Source: Streptomyces sp. TLI_171 (GTDB lineage: Bacteria > Actinomycetota > Actinomycetes > Streptomycetales > Streptomycetaceae). Taken from it: a DNA stretch of 64,000 nt. The stretch lies in assembly GCF_003610255.1 (NCBI RefSeq), contig NZ_RAPS01000003.1:112254-176253 (forward strand). The letters are read 5' to 3'. Of this stretch, positions 10,108 through 20,946 are shown piece after piece. Each line of letters starts with the position of its first letter. The first letter of the stretch is position 1. Under the pieces are notes generated by a model. The model was given only the letters and a program-made list of their open reading frames with translations, searched no databases and had not been told where the DNA came from. The translations under genes and the position numbers were made by a program.

Positions 10108-12640
10108 CTTTACAGACCCCGAAGACCGGGCGGTTCACCCCTTTGTGTTCGTTCGGGCAGGGTCTGGTGTCCGTAGGTGATGTACCCCGGTCGGGGATCG
10201 TGGGGCCGTTCCTGACATTTGTTCTGGTGTGCAGGGTTGTGTTGGTGGGTTGGTGGGGGTGTTTTCGGCTGGGGTGGGTGTGGGGGGTGGTGTGTGGTGG
10301 TGGCTGAGCCGGTGGTGGGGCGTGGCTCGGTGTTGGATGTTTTGATGTTTGTGTTGACGGGGTCGTTTTTTCCGCAGGCGAGTGCGTCGTTGGCGTTGGA
10401 GTCGTCGGAGGGTCTGGCGCGGGTCGGGGCGTTGATCCGGGATTTCGAGGCGGATGTCGATGATGCGGTGCGTAATGCGGCGCGGCATTTGCCTTCGGAG
10501 ACGCGTGAGCAGTTCGTGCGGGCGATGGGGCAGTTCACGGATGGTGGCGGGGGTCTGCTGCGCGGGGTGCGGGGGCAGGTGTCGTCGGTGTCGGGGGTTC
10601 AGCGTGGTACGGCGTCGCAGATCTTCGAGGGCAAGGTCGAGTTGGTCGCGGAGCTGGTGCAGCTTTTCGTGGAGCTTGTGGTTCTGGAGATGTTGGAGCC
10701 GTTCTTCCCGGCGTGGGCGGGTGTGCAGCGGGCGTTGTTGATGGCGCGGGCGCGGGTGCGGTTGCTGGTGCGGCTGGTGCGGTTGACGCGGGTGGGGCGG
10801 TTGGGTGCGGCGGCGGCGTTGGAGGCGTTGTCGGAGTCGTTGACGAGTTTCGCGGCGCAGACGTTCATGATCGACGGGGCGCCGAGCGGGTTTCGTCGGC
10901 GCGGGTACGACTGGAGGGGTATCGCCAGGTCGGGTGCGATGGGCGCGTTCATCGGGGGTTTGCACAAGCCGGCGCTTTCGGTGGTGTCGGGGTCGGCTTT
11001 CGCGAAGGCGGTGGGGGCGAAGACCGGGTTGGGGCGCAGCCATCCGTGGAGTGTGGGGTCGAACGCGGTCACCGAGGCCTTGTTGGAGAGCGCGGCGGTT
11101 GCGGCGGTGGTCGGCGGGGGGTTCAGTCCGGTGGGTTTCGCGGGTTCGGGGGTGAGCAGTGTCTTTGAGCATTTCGTCTTCGAGGGCGCCCAGTGGGCGA
11201 AGGGCGTCCTGGGCCTCGACAAGGGGCACGGCCTCGAGGGTCTTGAGGCCCACCTGAACGGGCTTCCCGCTGCGGGTGCGGCGCTCGCGACGGGCCCGGC
11301 CTCGCTGCCGGGGCTCGTCACCGCGTTCGGTGCGGCGGACAGTGCGGCCGATGGCGACATGTCGGCGGCCCACGGCGAGCGGCATGAGACGCGCACGGTG
11401 CAGGAACGCGACACCGCGGTTGCAGCGGCGGTGGGGCTTGCCCGGCCCACGACCTCGGCCGCGGGTGCTTCGGCCGCGGGTGCTTCGGCTGCGGACTCCG
11501 GTGACACGCGTGCGGCTTTCCGTGACGGGCACGCTTCCGGGCAGGGGCCGCAGCCTGTCGCCCGGCAGTCCGCGAGTTCGCTGCCCGCGTCTGCCGCGCT
11601 GCCACGACCCACGACCACGACCGCGGCCGCGGATGCTTCCGGTGACACGCGCGCCCCGGCGGCTGCTGGTACTCGCGCCGCCGCCGTTGTGCCTGCCGCG
11701 GTCGCCGGCGTGGTGCACGTGGGCGGTGTGGGTGTGCCGGTCGACGCCGCCGGGTCGGCGACGGCGTCGTCGCGGGCGGCGGCCGCGGCCGCGGCGGGCC
11801 CGGTGTCGGGCGGCGCCGCCCCGTCCGGTCCTGCGATGCAGCACGCCGCTCCCACGGGTGCGCTCGGCCGGGCCGGCGATGGCGCGACCCACGGCACGGA
11901 CACGACACCCCAGCCCCTCACCGTGGCGGGGTCGGGTCCGGCGAAGGGCGGCGCCGCCCTGCTCACCACAGCCGCCCCCGCCCCCGCAACCGCTGGGACG
12001 GATCCGACGGCGAGCGGCACTGCTCCCGTGACCACCGCCGGCACCGCCTTCACCGGCCTTGCTGCCGCTGGGACGGGTCCGGCGGTGAGCGGTACCGCTT
12101 CCGTGGTCGGCCCCGCCGGCATCCCTGTCCCTGTCGGGAGCGCTGTTCCCGTTGTCGGGGACCGGAGTGCTCCGCGGGGAGCGGTCGTGGTCGGCCCCGG
12201 GCCGGACCTGGTTGGGCAGGAGGTGGCCGGGCAGAACGGGCCGCAGGCACGGGGTGCCGCGCCGGCGGCGGCCGCTCCCGGGGTGCAGTCGGTCGAGGGT
12301 GTTGCGGCCGACGGCGCCACCGGCGGCATGCGGTCGGTCGGCGATCCTGTCCTGCAGAGCGCGGCCCGGACGGCACCCGGCCCCCAATCTTCGGGCGCCG
12401 AGGCCTCGGGTGCCGTCGCTTCGGGTTCGGACGCCGGGCGTGTCGTCGTCGACGGCCTCGTCGTGCCGGGGACCGCGGCTGAGGCCGGCGGAGGCGGCGA
12501 GGGGAGCGCCCGGCGCCGTGACGTGCAGTCCTCGACCGCGGCCGACCGTGTCCTGGCCGCGCTCAACGGCACAGACCCCGCAGCCGGCGCCCCCGTGCGG
12601 ATCGAGACCACCGGTGAGGACGCACCCGCCTCTGGCGCCT
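10108..12640. repeat. Right arm of large inverted repeat
   Basis: Inverted counterpart of 4390-7107: about 180 bp upstream of the giant plus-strand gene plus its first 780 or so codons. Together with the left arm it encloses the two insertion sequences. It could support inversion or exchange of C-terminal modules by homologous recombination (inference). Confidence 0.8.
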
Positions 12641-15600
12641 CCGAGGTGGTCATGGGTACGGGTGGCGTGCCGGCGTCGGCGGGATCCGGGGATGCGTCGG
12701 ATGCGTCGGTGGGGTCGTCGTCCGTTGTCCGGCCCCGGCTGGAGGGGGAGGTTCCCGCCGAGGAGGAGGAGGAGGAGGTTCCGGCCGGGGAGGGGGGGGT
12801 TCCGGTCGGGGGGGATGTTCCGCAGCCCGGCATTGGCAGTGCCGGTGGTGTGGATGGCGGGGAGGCTGGGGTTCTTGTTGGTGTGGAGGCCTTGGTGGGG
12901 GTGCTCGTCGGGTCGCGGATGGGGGAGTTCGGGGATGCCGAGGGGTTGTGGCGGGGTCTGCGGGAGATGGCGGGGGCCTCTCGTGCGGAGCGGCTTCTTG
13001 TCGAGGCGTATGCCGAGTTGCGTCCTTTCCTGGAGCGGCCTCTGTTGATGGGGGTCGAGCACGGTGGGACGCTGCGGGTCCGCCGGAGTGTGGCGTTGAA
13101 GGTCGCGTACGGGCTGTGGTGGGATCCGGAGCAGGTCCGGGCGGGTCTGGCCGCGCTGCCGGGCCGTGTGACAGGACCGTCCGGTCTGCCCGGCGGCGTG
13201 GAGCCGGGTGGGGCGGTCGGCGCCCAAGGCCGGCGCGCGGGTGCCGCTGCCGGGCCGTGGGATGTCGCCGAGAGCGCGGCGGCGCCGGGGGTGGAAGCCG
13301 TGGAGCTGGAACAGCTCGTCCAGACTCATAGCGGCCTGGTGCTGGACCAGGCGGGTGGCACCCTGCTGTGGCAGGCCTTCGAGAACAGCCCCGCGCTGGT
13401 ACGGGTGATGACCGCTGCCGCGCCGCATGAACTGTTCAAGATGCGGGGCAGGACCATCCTGCTGGGCATGCTGACCTCCGAGGGAGCTGCCGAAGAGGAC
13501 GACGACGGGATGAGGGAATTCCTGACCCGGTACCAGGTTCTGGACCCGGTAGAGGGTGTGGAGACGGGCCCGGATGCCATGGAGGAGGAGGCCGCTTTCG
13601 AACTGGATCACCTCCTGGACGCCCACGCTAGCCTTAAATCGGACGAGGCGGGTGGCACTGCGCTGTGGCGGGCCTTCGAGAACAGCCGCGCGCTGGTACG
13701 GGTGATGTTGGATGCCTCGCCGCAGGAGATGTCCGTGTTGCGGCGGGACAGTGAACAGTTGCTGGGCATGCCGGGCTTCGCGCAAGCGGCGTCGGCGGAC
13801 AACGATGCCGCGGTGAGGGCCTTCCTGACCTTGCACGGAGTTCTGGGCGCCGGGGCGGGCAGGGTGTCCGTCGCCCCGTGGGGTGAGGGTTCCTGGTCGC
13901 TTCCGGGTGGTCTCCGGTCTGGATCCGGGGATGCGTCGGATGCGTCGGTGGGGTCGTCGTCCGTTGTCCGGCCCCGGCTGGAGGGGGAGGTTCCCGCCGA
14001 GGAGGAGGAGGAGGAGGAGGTTCCGGCCGGGGAGGGGGAGGTTCCGGTCGGGGGGGATGTTCCGCAGCCCGGCATTGGCAGTGCCGGTGGTGTGGATGGC
14101 GGGGAGGCTGGGGTTCTTGCTGGTGTGGAGGCCTTGGTGGGGGTGCTCGTCGGGTCGCGGATGGGGGAGGTCGGGGATGCCGAGGGGTTGTGGCGGGGTC
14201 TGCGGGAGATGGCGGGGGCCTCTCGTGCGGAGCGGCTTCTTGTCGAGGCGTATGCCGAGTTGCGTCCTTTCCTGGAGCGGCCTCTGTTGATGGGTGTCGA
14301 GCACGGTGGGACGCTGCGGGTCCGCCGGAGTGTGGCGTTGAAGGTCGCGTACGGGCTGTGGTGGGATCCGGAGCAGGTCCGGGCGGGTCTGGCCGCGCTG
14401 CCGGGCCGCAGGTTCGGGCGTGCCGTGCTCCCGGGGGGCGCCAAGAAACGCAGACGCGGGGAGGACACCGGGCAGGACACGGCGGGGGCGGGGTCGTCCC
14501 GTGGGGAAGGGGCGGGCACGGGCGTCGATGCGCGTTCGGCGGGGCGTTCGACGCGATCGGCCGCTGTTGCGGAGGAGGAACACGCCGAGCTGATGGGAGG
14601 GCCGCTGGGCCCGGACGACGATCTGTTCGGCGACGACGACCAGGCCGACGGCCTGCTGTTGTCCGCGTTCACCCCTTCCGCGCCCGGTCTTGCCCTGCCC
14701 GGCCCTGGTCTTGCTCTGCCGGGGTCGGGTGTTGGGTTCGTGTCGGGGGCGGCCGGTGCTGCCGGTGCTGGTGGGGTGGATGCGGTGGTGCCGGTGGTGC
14801 CGGTGGGGCCGGAGTTGTCGGTGGGGGTGTGGGGGTGGTCGGGGCCGGGGTCGGGGGTAGAGGGTCATCGTCCGCCGGCGGGTTTCAATTTCCGGCTCGG
14901 GGGGTTTTATCACGCGCTGGAGCGGGAGCGGCTGTTCGGGTTGCTGGAGGTGCTGCTGGTACCCGGGCGGGGGCCGTGGACGGACGAGCTGGTCCTGGGG
15001 CTCCCGCAGGCCCGGGGTCTGACACCGCTGGAGCTGGCGGATCTGCGTCATGCCTATACCGCGGGGCTGGCGCGGCAGACGCTCGGGGTGCTGGGGGGGT
15101 TGCCCGGGCGGGAGGAGGAGGGGTGGTGGCTGGAGCGGGCGGTGGAGGCGTTCCAGATGTTCGGGTCGTTGGACCGGTTGGACGCCGGGCCGCTGGTCCT
15201 GCCCAGGCAGGACTACGGGGTGGACCTGCAGGGCTGGCTGGGCGCGGTCGCCGACGGCCGTGTCCCGGGCAGTGCGGAGTTGCACCGTGCGCTGACCCGT
15301 CTGGGGGCCCGTATCGAGGCGGATCCGCAGCCGCCCGACGCCCGGGGCGCGATGTTCCTGGACACCGGTTTGAGGGTGGCGGAGGTCGTCGAATGGCTCG
15401 GGAGCCACGGGGGCGCCGATGCCGTGCGCCTCTTCCCCCGCGGGGTCCCGGGCGAGGCCCTGCAGCGGGTGCAGACCGGGCAGGCCGCGGTGCCCCCGGC
15501 GGTGTATGCCAGGCTGCGCGCCGCGGGACTGCCTCCCGAGTCCCAGATCCGTTTCACCGACTACGCCACGCCATCGTCCACCGGCCGGGCCCAGATCAAC

Positions 15601-18600
15601 CACGTCGTGGCCGCCCGGGCGCTGCACGCCTGGTATGCCGCCGGCTCGGGCCGCGCCGGCGAACTCCCGCCCCAGGCCGAGGTGGTGCGGCCGGCCGACG
15701 CCGGCCACGACCGGATCACCGGGCACTGGTACCACGACGTCAGCAGGGGCAAGACCGCGGTGACGTGGGAGACGGTGGAGGCGCTGCACCAGGCCGGCAT
15801 GCCCGACACCAGCCGCATCCTCGGCCAGGACAAGGAGGTGCGGGTGCACGAGTACAGGCTCGTCGCGTCGGAGGAGTTCGTCGGCGCGTTGATCGAGCGC
15901 TTCCGCGAGCTGCCGGACGGTGTCGAGGACCTGCCGGCCGACGCGGCCTTCCACGACGCCCACAACCACTCCACCAAGCTCGCCCCCTACCTCGAGGGAC
16001 TGCGCGCAGGGAGGATCGTGCCCTCCACGGTGCAGTACCGGAGGCTGAAGGAGGCGGGCCTGGCCGAACGCCTGAACCTGCCCGCACCCCCCGGCCGAAA
16101 CGAGATCAACCCGGTCGTGGCCGCCCGGGCGCTGCACGCCTGGTACACCGCCAACCCCGGTCATGCCGGCAAACTCCCGTTCCCGGACGCGGTAATGCGG
16201 CCGGGCGACGCCGACCACGACCCCATCCTCGGGCACTGGTACCACAACGTCAGCAGGGGCGAGACCGCGGTGACGTGGGAGACGCTGGAGGCGCTGCACC
16301 AGGCCGGCATGCCCGACACCAGCCTCATCCGCGGCCAGGACAAGGAGGTGCGGCGGAAGCACGAGTACAAGATCATCCCGTCGGAGGAGTTCGTCACCGC
16401 GCTGATCGACTGCTTCCGCGAGCTGCCGGACGGTGCGGGTGTCGAGGACCTGCCGGCCGACGCGGCCTTCCGCGACGCCCACAACCACTCCACCAAGTTC
16501 GCTTCCTACCTCGAGGGACTGCGCAGACTCAAGGTCCTGCCCTCCGTGGCCGTGGCGCAGTACCGGAGGCTGGAGAAGGAGGGCCTGGCCGAACGCCTGG
16601 ACCTGCCCGAACCCGAGGGCAAAAGCCAGATCGACCCGGTCGTGGCCGTCGGGGCGCTGGACGCCTGGTATGCCGCCGGGTCGGGCCGCGCCGGCAAACT
16701 CCCAGTCAGGACCGAGGTGGTGCGGCCGGCCGACGCCGACCACGACCGGATCACCGGGCGCTGGTACTACAACGTCAGGACGGGCATGACCGCGGTGACG
16801 CGGGAGACGGTGGAGGCGCTGCACCAGGCCGGCATGCCCGGCGCCAGCCTCACCAAGGGCCGCGGTCAGGGTGGGGAGCCGCGGGGGCACGCGTACAAGT
16901 TCGTCCCGTCGAGGGAGGCGTTGCTGGCTCTGGCGGATTACCTCGCGACCCCGCGCGATGGCGGCGGGGACGCGGTGGCCGGGTCGGTGGCGCCGCTGCC
17001 CGGCCCGGGGAGGGCGGCTTCTTCACCGACGCCCACAACCAGAAGTTCCCCCTGGGCGGCTACTTCGACAACCACCGGAAGGACCAGAAACCCCGCCCCC
17101 AGGACATCCTGGAACTCCTCGACCTCGGCGAGCCCGGCATGGCCGTCGTCCGAGCACTGGACATCCAACTCACCAAGCCACAGCAACGCCACGCCACTAA
17201 GACCGCACAAGCGAAAGCAGGGGCCGGAACAGGGAAGACGAAAGCGAAAGCGAAGACCGGGACGGCCGGGAAGGCGGGGACGGCCGGGAAGGCGGGGACG
17301 GCCGGGAAGGCGAAGGCGGGGAAGGCGGGGGCTGCCCGGCGGGCAGCGGTCACCGACGTCGGCACGGGCGCCGTGGTCGTGGCCGGTGCCGGAGCGGAGG
17401 GCCCGGCGGCCAAGCGCCGCCGGACCGCACCGACACGAGCGCCGGCCGGGGCGGGAGGCGGCCCGCTGCCGGGCTGGAGCCGCTACCTCAACGAGGAGCA
17501 GATCGCCTACCTGTCACAGCACGGGCTGACCCCCTACAGCCCTCCCGGTGACGGGGACTGCTTCTACCACGCCCTGCTGTCCCTGACACCAGAGACGTTC
17601 ACCGCGGTGGACCCCTCCCTGACCAGCCCGCAGGCCCTGCGCGCCCACATGGCCGAGGTACTGCGCGCGGAACTGGACAACCCACCGGGCGACCGCCCCC
17701 TGTGGGACGCCCTCGAGGACCCCGTGATCCCCCTGCACCAGCAATTCGTCGGCATCGCCGACCAGGACCCACAGGAGACCGCCCGACGACGCGCACAGGT
17801 GATCGCCGAGATCTCCGCCGCCGGCAGCTGGAACAACGACACCGCCGGCGCCACCCCCTACCTCTTCCGCCTCCACTTCAACCTCGACCTGCACATACTC
17901 CACTCCAACGGCACCACCGCCCCCCTCCTCGACGACCCCGACGGCCGATTCCCCCCACCCACCGGCCCCACACACACCCTCGTCCTCAGCCAAAACCACT
18001 GGCTCGCCCTCACCCCCAACCCCACCACCAGCAGCACGAACCACACCACCACCGCGAACCCCGACACAAACCACACCACCAGCACCAACCACACCACCGG
18101 CACGAACCAGACCCCGAGAAACGACCCACCCACCCCACCAACACCAGCAGCAGCACCCCGCAACGGAACGACACGGCCCGGGACCACCGACGACCACGAC
18201 ACCGCACACCCCCCGCACACCACAGACACCCTGCACACCACAGACACCCTGCACACCACCGACGCCATGGACACCACAGACGCCGACGACCCCACCCACC
18301 CGCAAAACATCGACGCCCTCCTGCGCCTGCTGGAAACCCTCCCCGCCCTCGACACACCAGAGCAGACCGCACCGGACAACCCCCCCGACCCGCTCATCGG
18401 GACGTTCGGCCCACTCGGGATGCTCGACCCGAGCGACCCGCTCGGGATGCTCGGCATGTCCGACCCGCAGACCGCACCGGACAACCCCCCCGACCCGCTC
18501 ATCGGGACGTTCGGCCCACTCGGGATGCTCGACCCGAGCGACCCGCTCGGGATGTCCGACATGTTCGGGCGATCCTGGGCGCTCCCCGCACCGGACGATA

Positions 18601-18953
18601 CCCACAACCCACTCGACCCGTTCGACCTCCTCGGGGCGTCCGGGGCCAGGGCTTGGGCCCGGGCGAACGGGGACTGGTCCCGGTTCGCGGGCCGGCTCGA
18701 CCACCCGGCGGACATCACGGACACGGCAGCAACGGGCCTCGGCGACGCCCTCATGGACATCGACCCGAAATCGAGCCCCGGAACAGGCCCGGACCACGAC
18801 CCCTCCCCACACACCACCTTCTTGTCCCAAACCGGACGAAACGCCTACAACATCCTGTCCGGACAACCCCCGGCACACAACAACCCCCACCACCCCCCGC
18901 GAAACACCCAACCCCCTCCCCCCACCGACACACGACCACAACAACGAACATGA
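10294..18953 (+). CDS. Giant OTU-domain polymorphic-toxin-like protein (needs -1 frameshift at about 17007)
   Basis: About 2880 residues if the frames are joined. N-terminus (1-330): helical, shared with the giant gene at the left edge. Then an Ala/Pro/Thr-rich linker, and two copies of a Glu-rich segment plus helical module (DNA repeats at 12682 and 13921) separated by two LLWQAFENS-type repeats. From about residue 1768 come HA-like units (ARALHAWY...GHWYHDVSRG...WETVEALHQAGM). The frame breaks at GGGG 17007-17010, and the -1 frame continues the same repeat (FFTDAHNQKF...). A Lys/Ala-rich linker follows, then an OTU-type protease domain: GDGDCFYHAL with Cys codon 17559-17561 and a distal NHWLAL with His codon 17997-17999. 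OTU proteases cleave ubiquitin-like or other peptide bonds; the target is unknown. The tail is Thr/His/Pro-rich. Start chosen among GTGs at 10294, 10297 and 10300 behind a G-rich Shine-Dalgarno. Confidence 0.75.
12682..13166. repeat. Long direct repeat, copy 1 (in OTU giant gene)
   Basis: 485 bp almost identical to 13921-14408. It encodes GSGDASDASVGSS, a Glu-rich stretch and a helical module ending VRAGLAALPGR. The other copy has one extra GAG codon. Confidence 0.9.
13921..14408. repeat. Long direct repeat, copy 2 (in OTU giant gene)
   Basis: 488 bp almost identical to 12682-13166, in the same frame. The near identity over a whole module indicates a recent duplication. The roughly 1.24 kb period includes the two LLWQAFENS/ALWRAFENS segments. 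Confidence 0.9.
18363..18554. repeat. 87-bp direct repeat, two copies, in the tail of the OTU gene
   Basis: Copies at 18363-18449 and 18468-18554, starting CAGACCGCACCGGACAAC and ending CTCGGGATG. They encode Pro/Gly/Asp-rich segments containing PDPLIGTFGPLGMLDPSD in the C-terminal tail after the protease domain. Confidence 0.9.
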
Positions 18954-19042
18954 TGGACCTCACCGGCCCGACAAGCCCGCCCAATCCGTCCGGCACGATC
19001 CCCACGGAACCGATGAACACCGACACGGGCCAGCCCCCTCAG
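18950..19042 (+). pseudogene. 5' fragment of a gene coupled to the OTU giant gene
   Basis: An ATG at 18950 overlaps the TGA of the giant gene (ATGA), the usual sign of translational coupling. The frame begins MMDLTGPTSPPNPSG and runs through PMNTDTGQPPQ before reaching sequence associated with the IS3 remnant. In polymorphic toxin loci the coupled downstream gene often encodes immunity, so this may be a destroyed immunity gene, but too little remains to identify it. The 3' limit is approximate. Confidence 0.45.
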
Positions 19043-19119
19043 ACCGTCTCGGCCGGAGCTACCCGATCCTTGCGGGATCCGGTGCGAGAAGACTGACAGT
19101 CGTGCGAGTCCGCGACGGA

Positions 19120-20054
19120 CCCGACCGATGCCGAGGCCCCGACGTCAACGAGCCGCTCAGTGTAGCGAATTGACACATATTGGCTTCCCCTGTCGCTGTG
19201 ATGGGTCAGGCCGGAGCCCTTCTTGATGCCCCGCCGCCACAGGGCCATTTCCAGCGCGTCCAGGGGCAGATCGGTTGCGCGTGTGGGTGGCGGGCTGCCA
19301 TCCGACGATCATTCGCGAGTGCGCGTCCAGCACGAACGCCACGTAGACCCAGCCGGCCCAGGTCCTCACGTAGGTCAGGTCGGCCACCCACAGCTGGTTC
19401 GGCCGGTGGGCGGTGAAGGAGCGGTTGACCAGGTCCGGCGGCCTGGGAGCGGCCGGTTCGGGGACGGTGGTGCGGCGGCGCCGGCTGCGTATGACACCTT
19501 CGACGCCGTCCTCGCGCATCAGCCGCTCCACCGTACAGCGGGCCGTATGGATGCCCTCGCGCCGCAGCTGGCGGTGGACCCGCCTGACCCCGTAGGTTTC
19601 CCCGGAGTCCTCGTGGACGGCGCGGATCCGCTCCAGCAGTACCTCGTCCCGCACCGATCGGGCGGAACGCGGCCGGGGGCGGCGGGCGTAGTATGCGGAG
19701 ACGGACAAATCAAGTTCCCGGCACATGGGCTCGACCCCGAAAGCCTTCGCGCCGGTGGTCGATCACCGCGTCGGCTTCGTGCGGGGCTGGTCGAGCTCCT
19801 TCGCGAAAAACACGGAGGCGGCCTTGAGGATCTCCACCGACCGAGCTCGGAGTTCTCCTTGCGGAGTTGCGCAATCTCGGCCTTCTCGGCGCTCGTCAGC
19901 AGGTCGGACCGGTCGCCCTGGTCGGCCTCGGCCTGGCGCGCCCAGTTACGCAGGGCCTCCTTATGAATGCCCAGGTCACGGGCCACGTGCGCGACCGGAC
20001 GCCCGGAGGATCGGACCTCGCGGACCGCACGCTCGCGAAGCTCGTCGGGGTACT
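19120..20054 (-). pseudogene. IS3-family transposase remnant (orfA and orfB, both frameshifted)
   Basis: orfA part (from 20054 down): KYPDELRERAV, then RDLGIHKEALRNWARQAEAD, the helix-turn-helix and leucine-zipper region of IS3 orfA. Its frame is lost after RKENSEL by a small deletion near 19850. orfB part: CRELDLSVSAYYARR, TYGVRRVHRQLRREGI and NQLWVADLTYVRTWAGWVYV (DDE catalytic core), then a second shift near 19280 before DLPLDALEMALWRRGIKKG and GLTHHSDRGSQY. The C-terminus is missing. The orfA start is lost at the boundary with the adjacent IS element. Not functional on its own. Confidence 0.85.
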
Positions 20055-20056
20055 TA

Positions 20057-20944
20057 CTGATCGTTTCAGAATGAGTTTGGTTCTGGGGATTGGCAGTTGA
20101 GGTGTTCGGGCGGCAGAGTGCTGCCTGTGTCGGATGATCTTGTGCCTGATGACTTGTGGGATCGGGTGGCCCCGTTGCTGCCGCCGCGTCCCGCGCGGCG
20201 CCATCGCTATCCGGGCCGCTTGCCGGCGGATGACCGCGCGGCCCTTCGCGGCATCGTGTACGTGCTGTGCAAGAGCGTGAGCTGGCGGGACGTGCCTGCG
20301 GAGCGGACCGGGTGCAGCGGGATCACGGCCTGGCGCCGGCTGCGGGACTGGACCGAGGCCGGCGTGTGGCCGCGCCTGCACGAGGTCCTTCTCGCCGAGC
20401 TGCGAACCGCGGGCCTGCTGGAGATGGACGACTGCGCGATCGACGGCTCGCACGTCAGGGCTCTGAAAGGGGGGCTCACACCGGACCTTCGCCGGTCGAC
20501 CGGGCCAGGCCGGGCAGCAAACACCACCTGATCGTCGACCGCCACGGCACCCCGATCGCAGTCACCCTGACCGCCGGCAACCGCCACGACGTCACCCAGC
20601 TCCTGCCGCTCCTGGACGCGATCCCGCCGATCCGGGGACTGTGCGGACGCCCGCGGACACGGCCGCGCAGGCTGTTCGCCGACCGGGGCTACGACTTCGA
20701 CAAGTACCGCCGCCTGCTTTGGAAGCGTGGGATCAAGCCGCTCATCGCCCGCCGCGGCGTCGCCCACGGCTCCGGACTCGGCAAGACCCGCTGGGTCGTC
20801 GAACGGACCTTCGCCTGGCTCCATCAGTTCAAACGCCTCCGCATCCGCTACGAGATACGCGCCGACCTCCACCTCAGCCTGCTCCAACTCGCCTGCAGCA
20901 TCATCTGCTTGCGACGACTCCGAACCTCATTCTGAAACGATCAG
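20057..20944 (+). mobile_element. IS5-family (IS427-group-like) insertion sequence
   Basis: Perfect 19-bp terminal inverted repeats (CTGATCGTTTCAGAATGAG at 20057-20075, complement at 20926-20944) flanked on both sides by TA, the target duplication expected for the IS427 group. It inserted at the junction between the IS3 remnant and the next IS5-type element, so it is the latest arrival of the three. Confidence 0.9.
20127..20935 (+). CDS. IS5/IS427-group transposase made by programmed -1 frameshift
   Basis: DDE transposase in two overlapping frames. The first (20127-20531) reads VSDDLVPDDLWDRVAPLLPP through MDDCAIDGSHVRALKGG. The second, in the -1 frame, reads GSKHHLIVDRHGTPI, RRLFADRGYDFDKYRRLL and GKTRWVVERTFAWLHQFKRL. 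The switch coincides with AAAGGGGGG at 20466-20474, a classic slippery sequence, and IS427-group elements are known to join their two ORFs by frameshifting. The GTG at 20127 is taken as start because it matches the family N-terminus. The element looks intact. Confidence 0.85.
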
Positions 20945-20946
20945 TA

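Noticed and set aside
8742..10115. Composite transposon formed by the ISL3 and IS256 elements
   Set aside because: They belong to different families with different terminal repeats and have no passenger gene between them, so they are simply neighbours.
10135..16890. A very long open frame antisense to the OTU giant gene (over 2200 codons, minus strand)
   Set aside because: It is codon-aligned opposite the plus-strand gene. Such frames stay open in GC-rich DNA, its residues are Arg/Pro/His-rich without motifs, and the plus strand carries the repeats and protease motifs.
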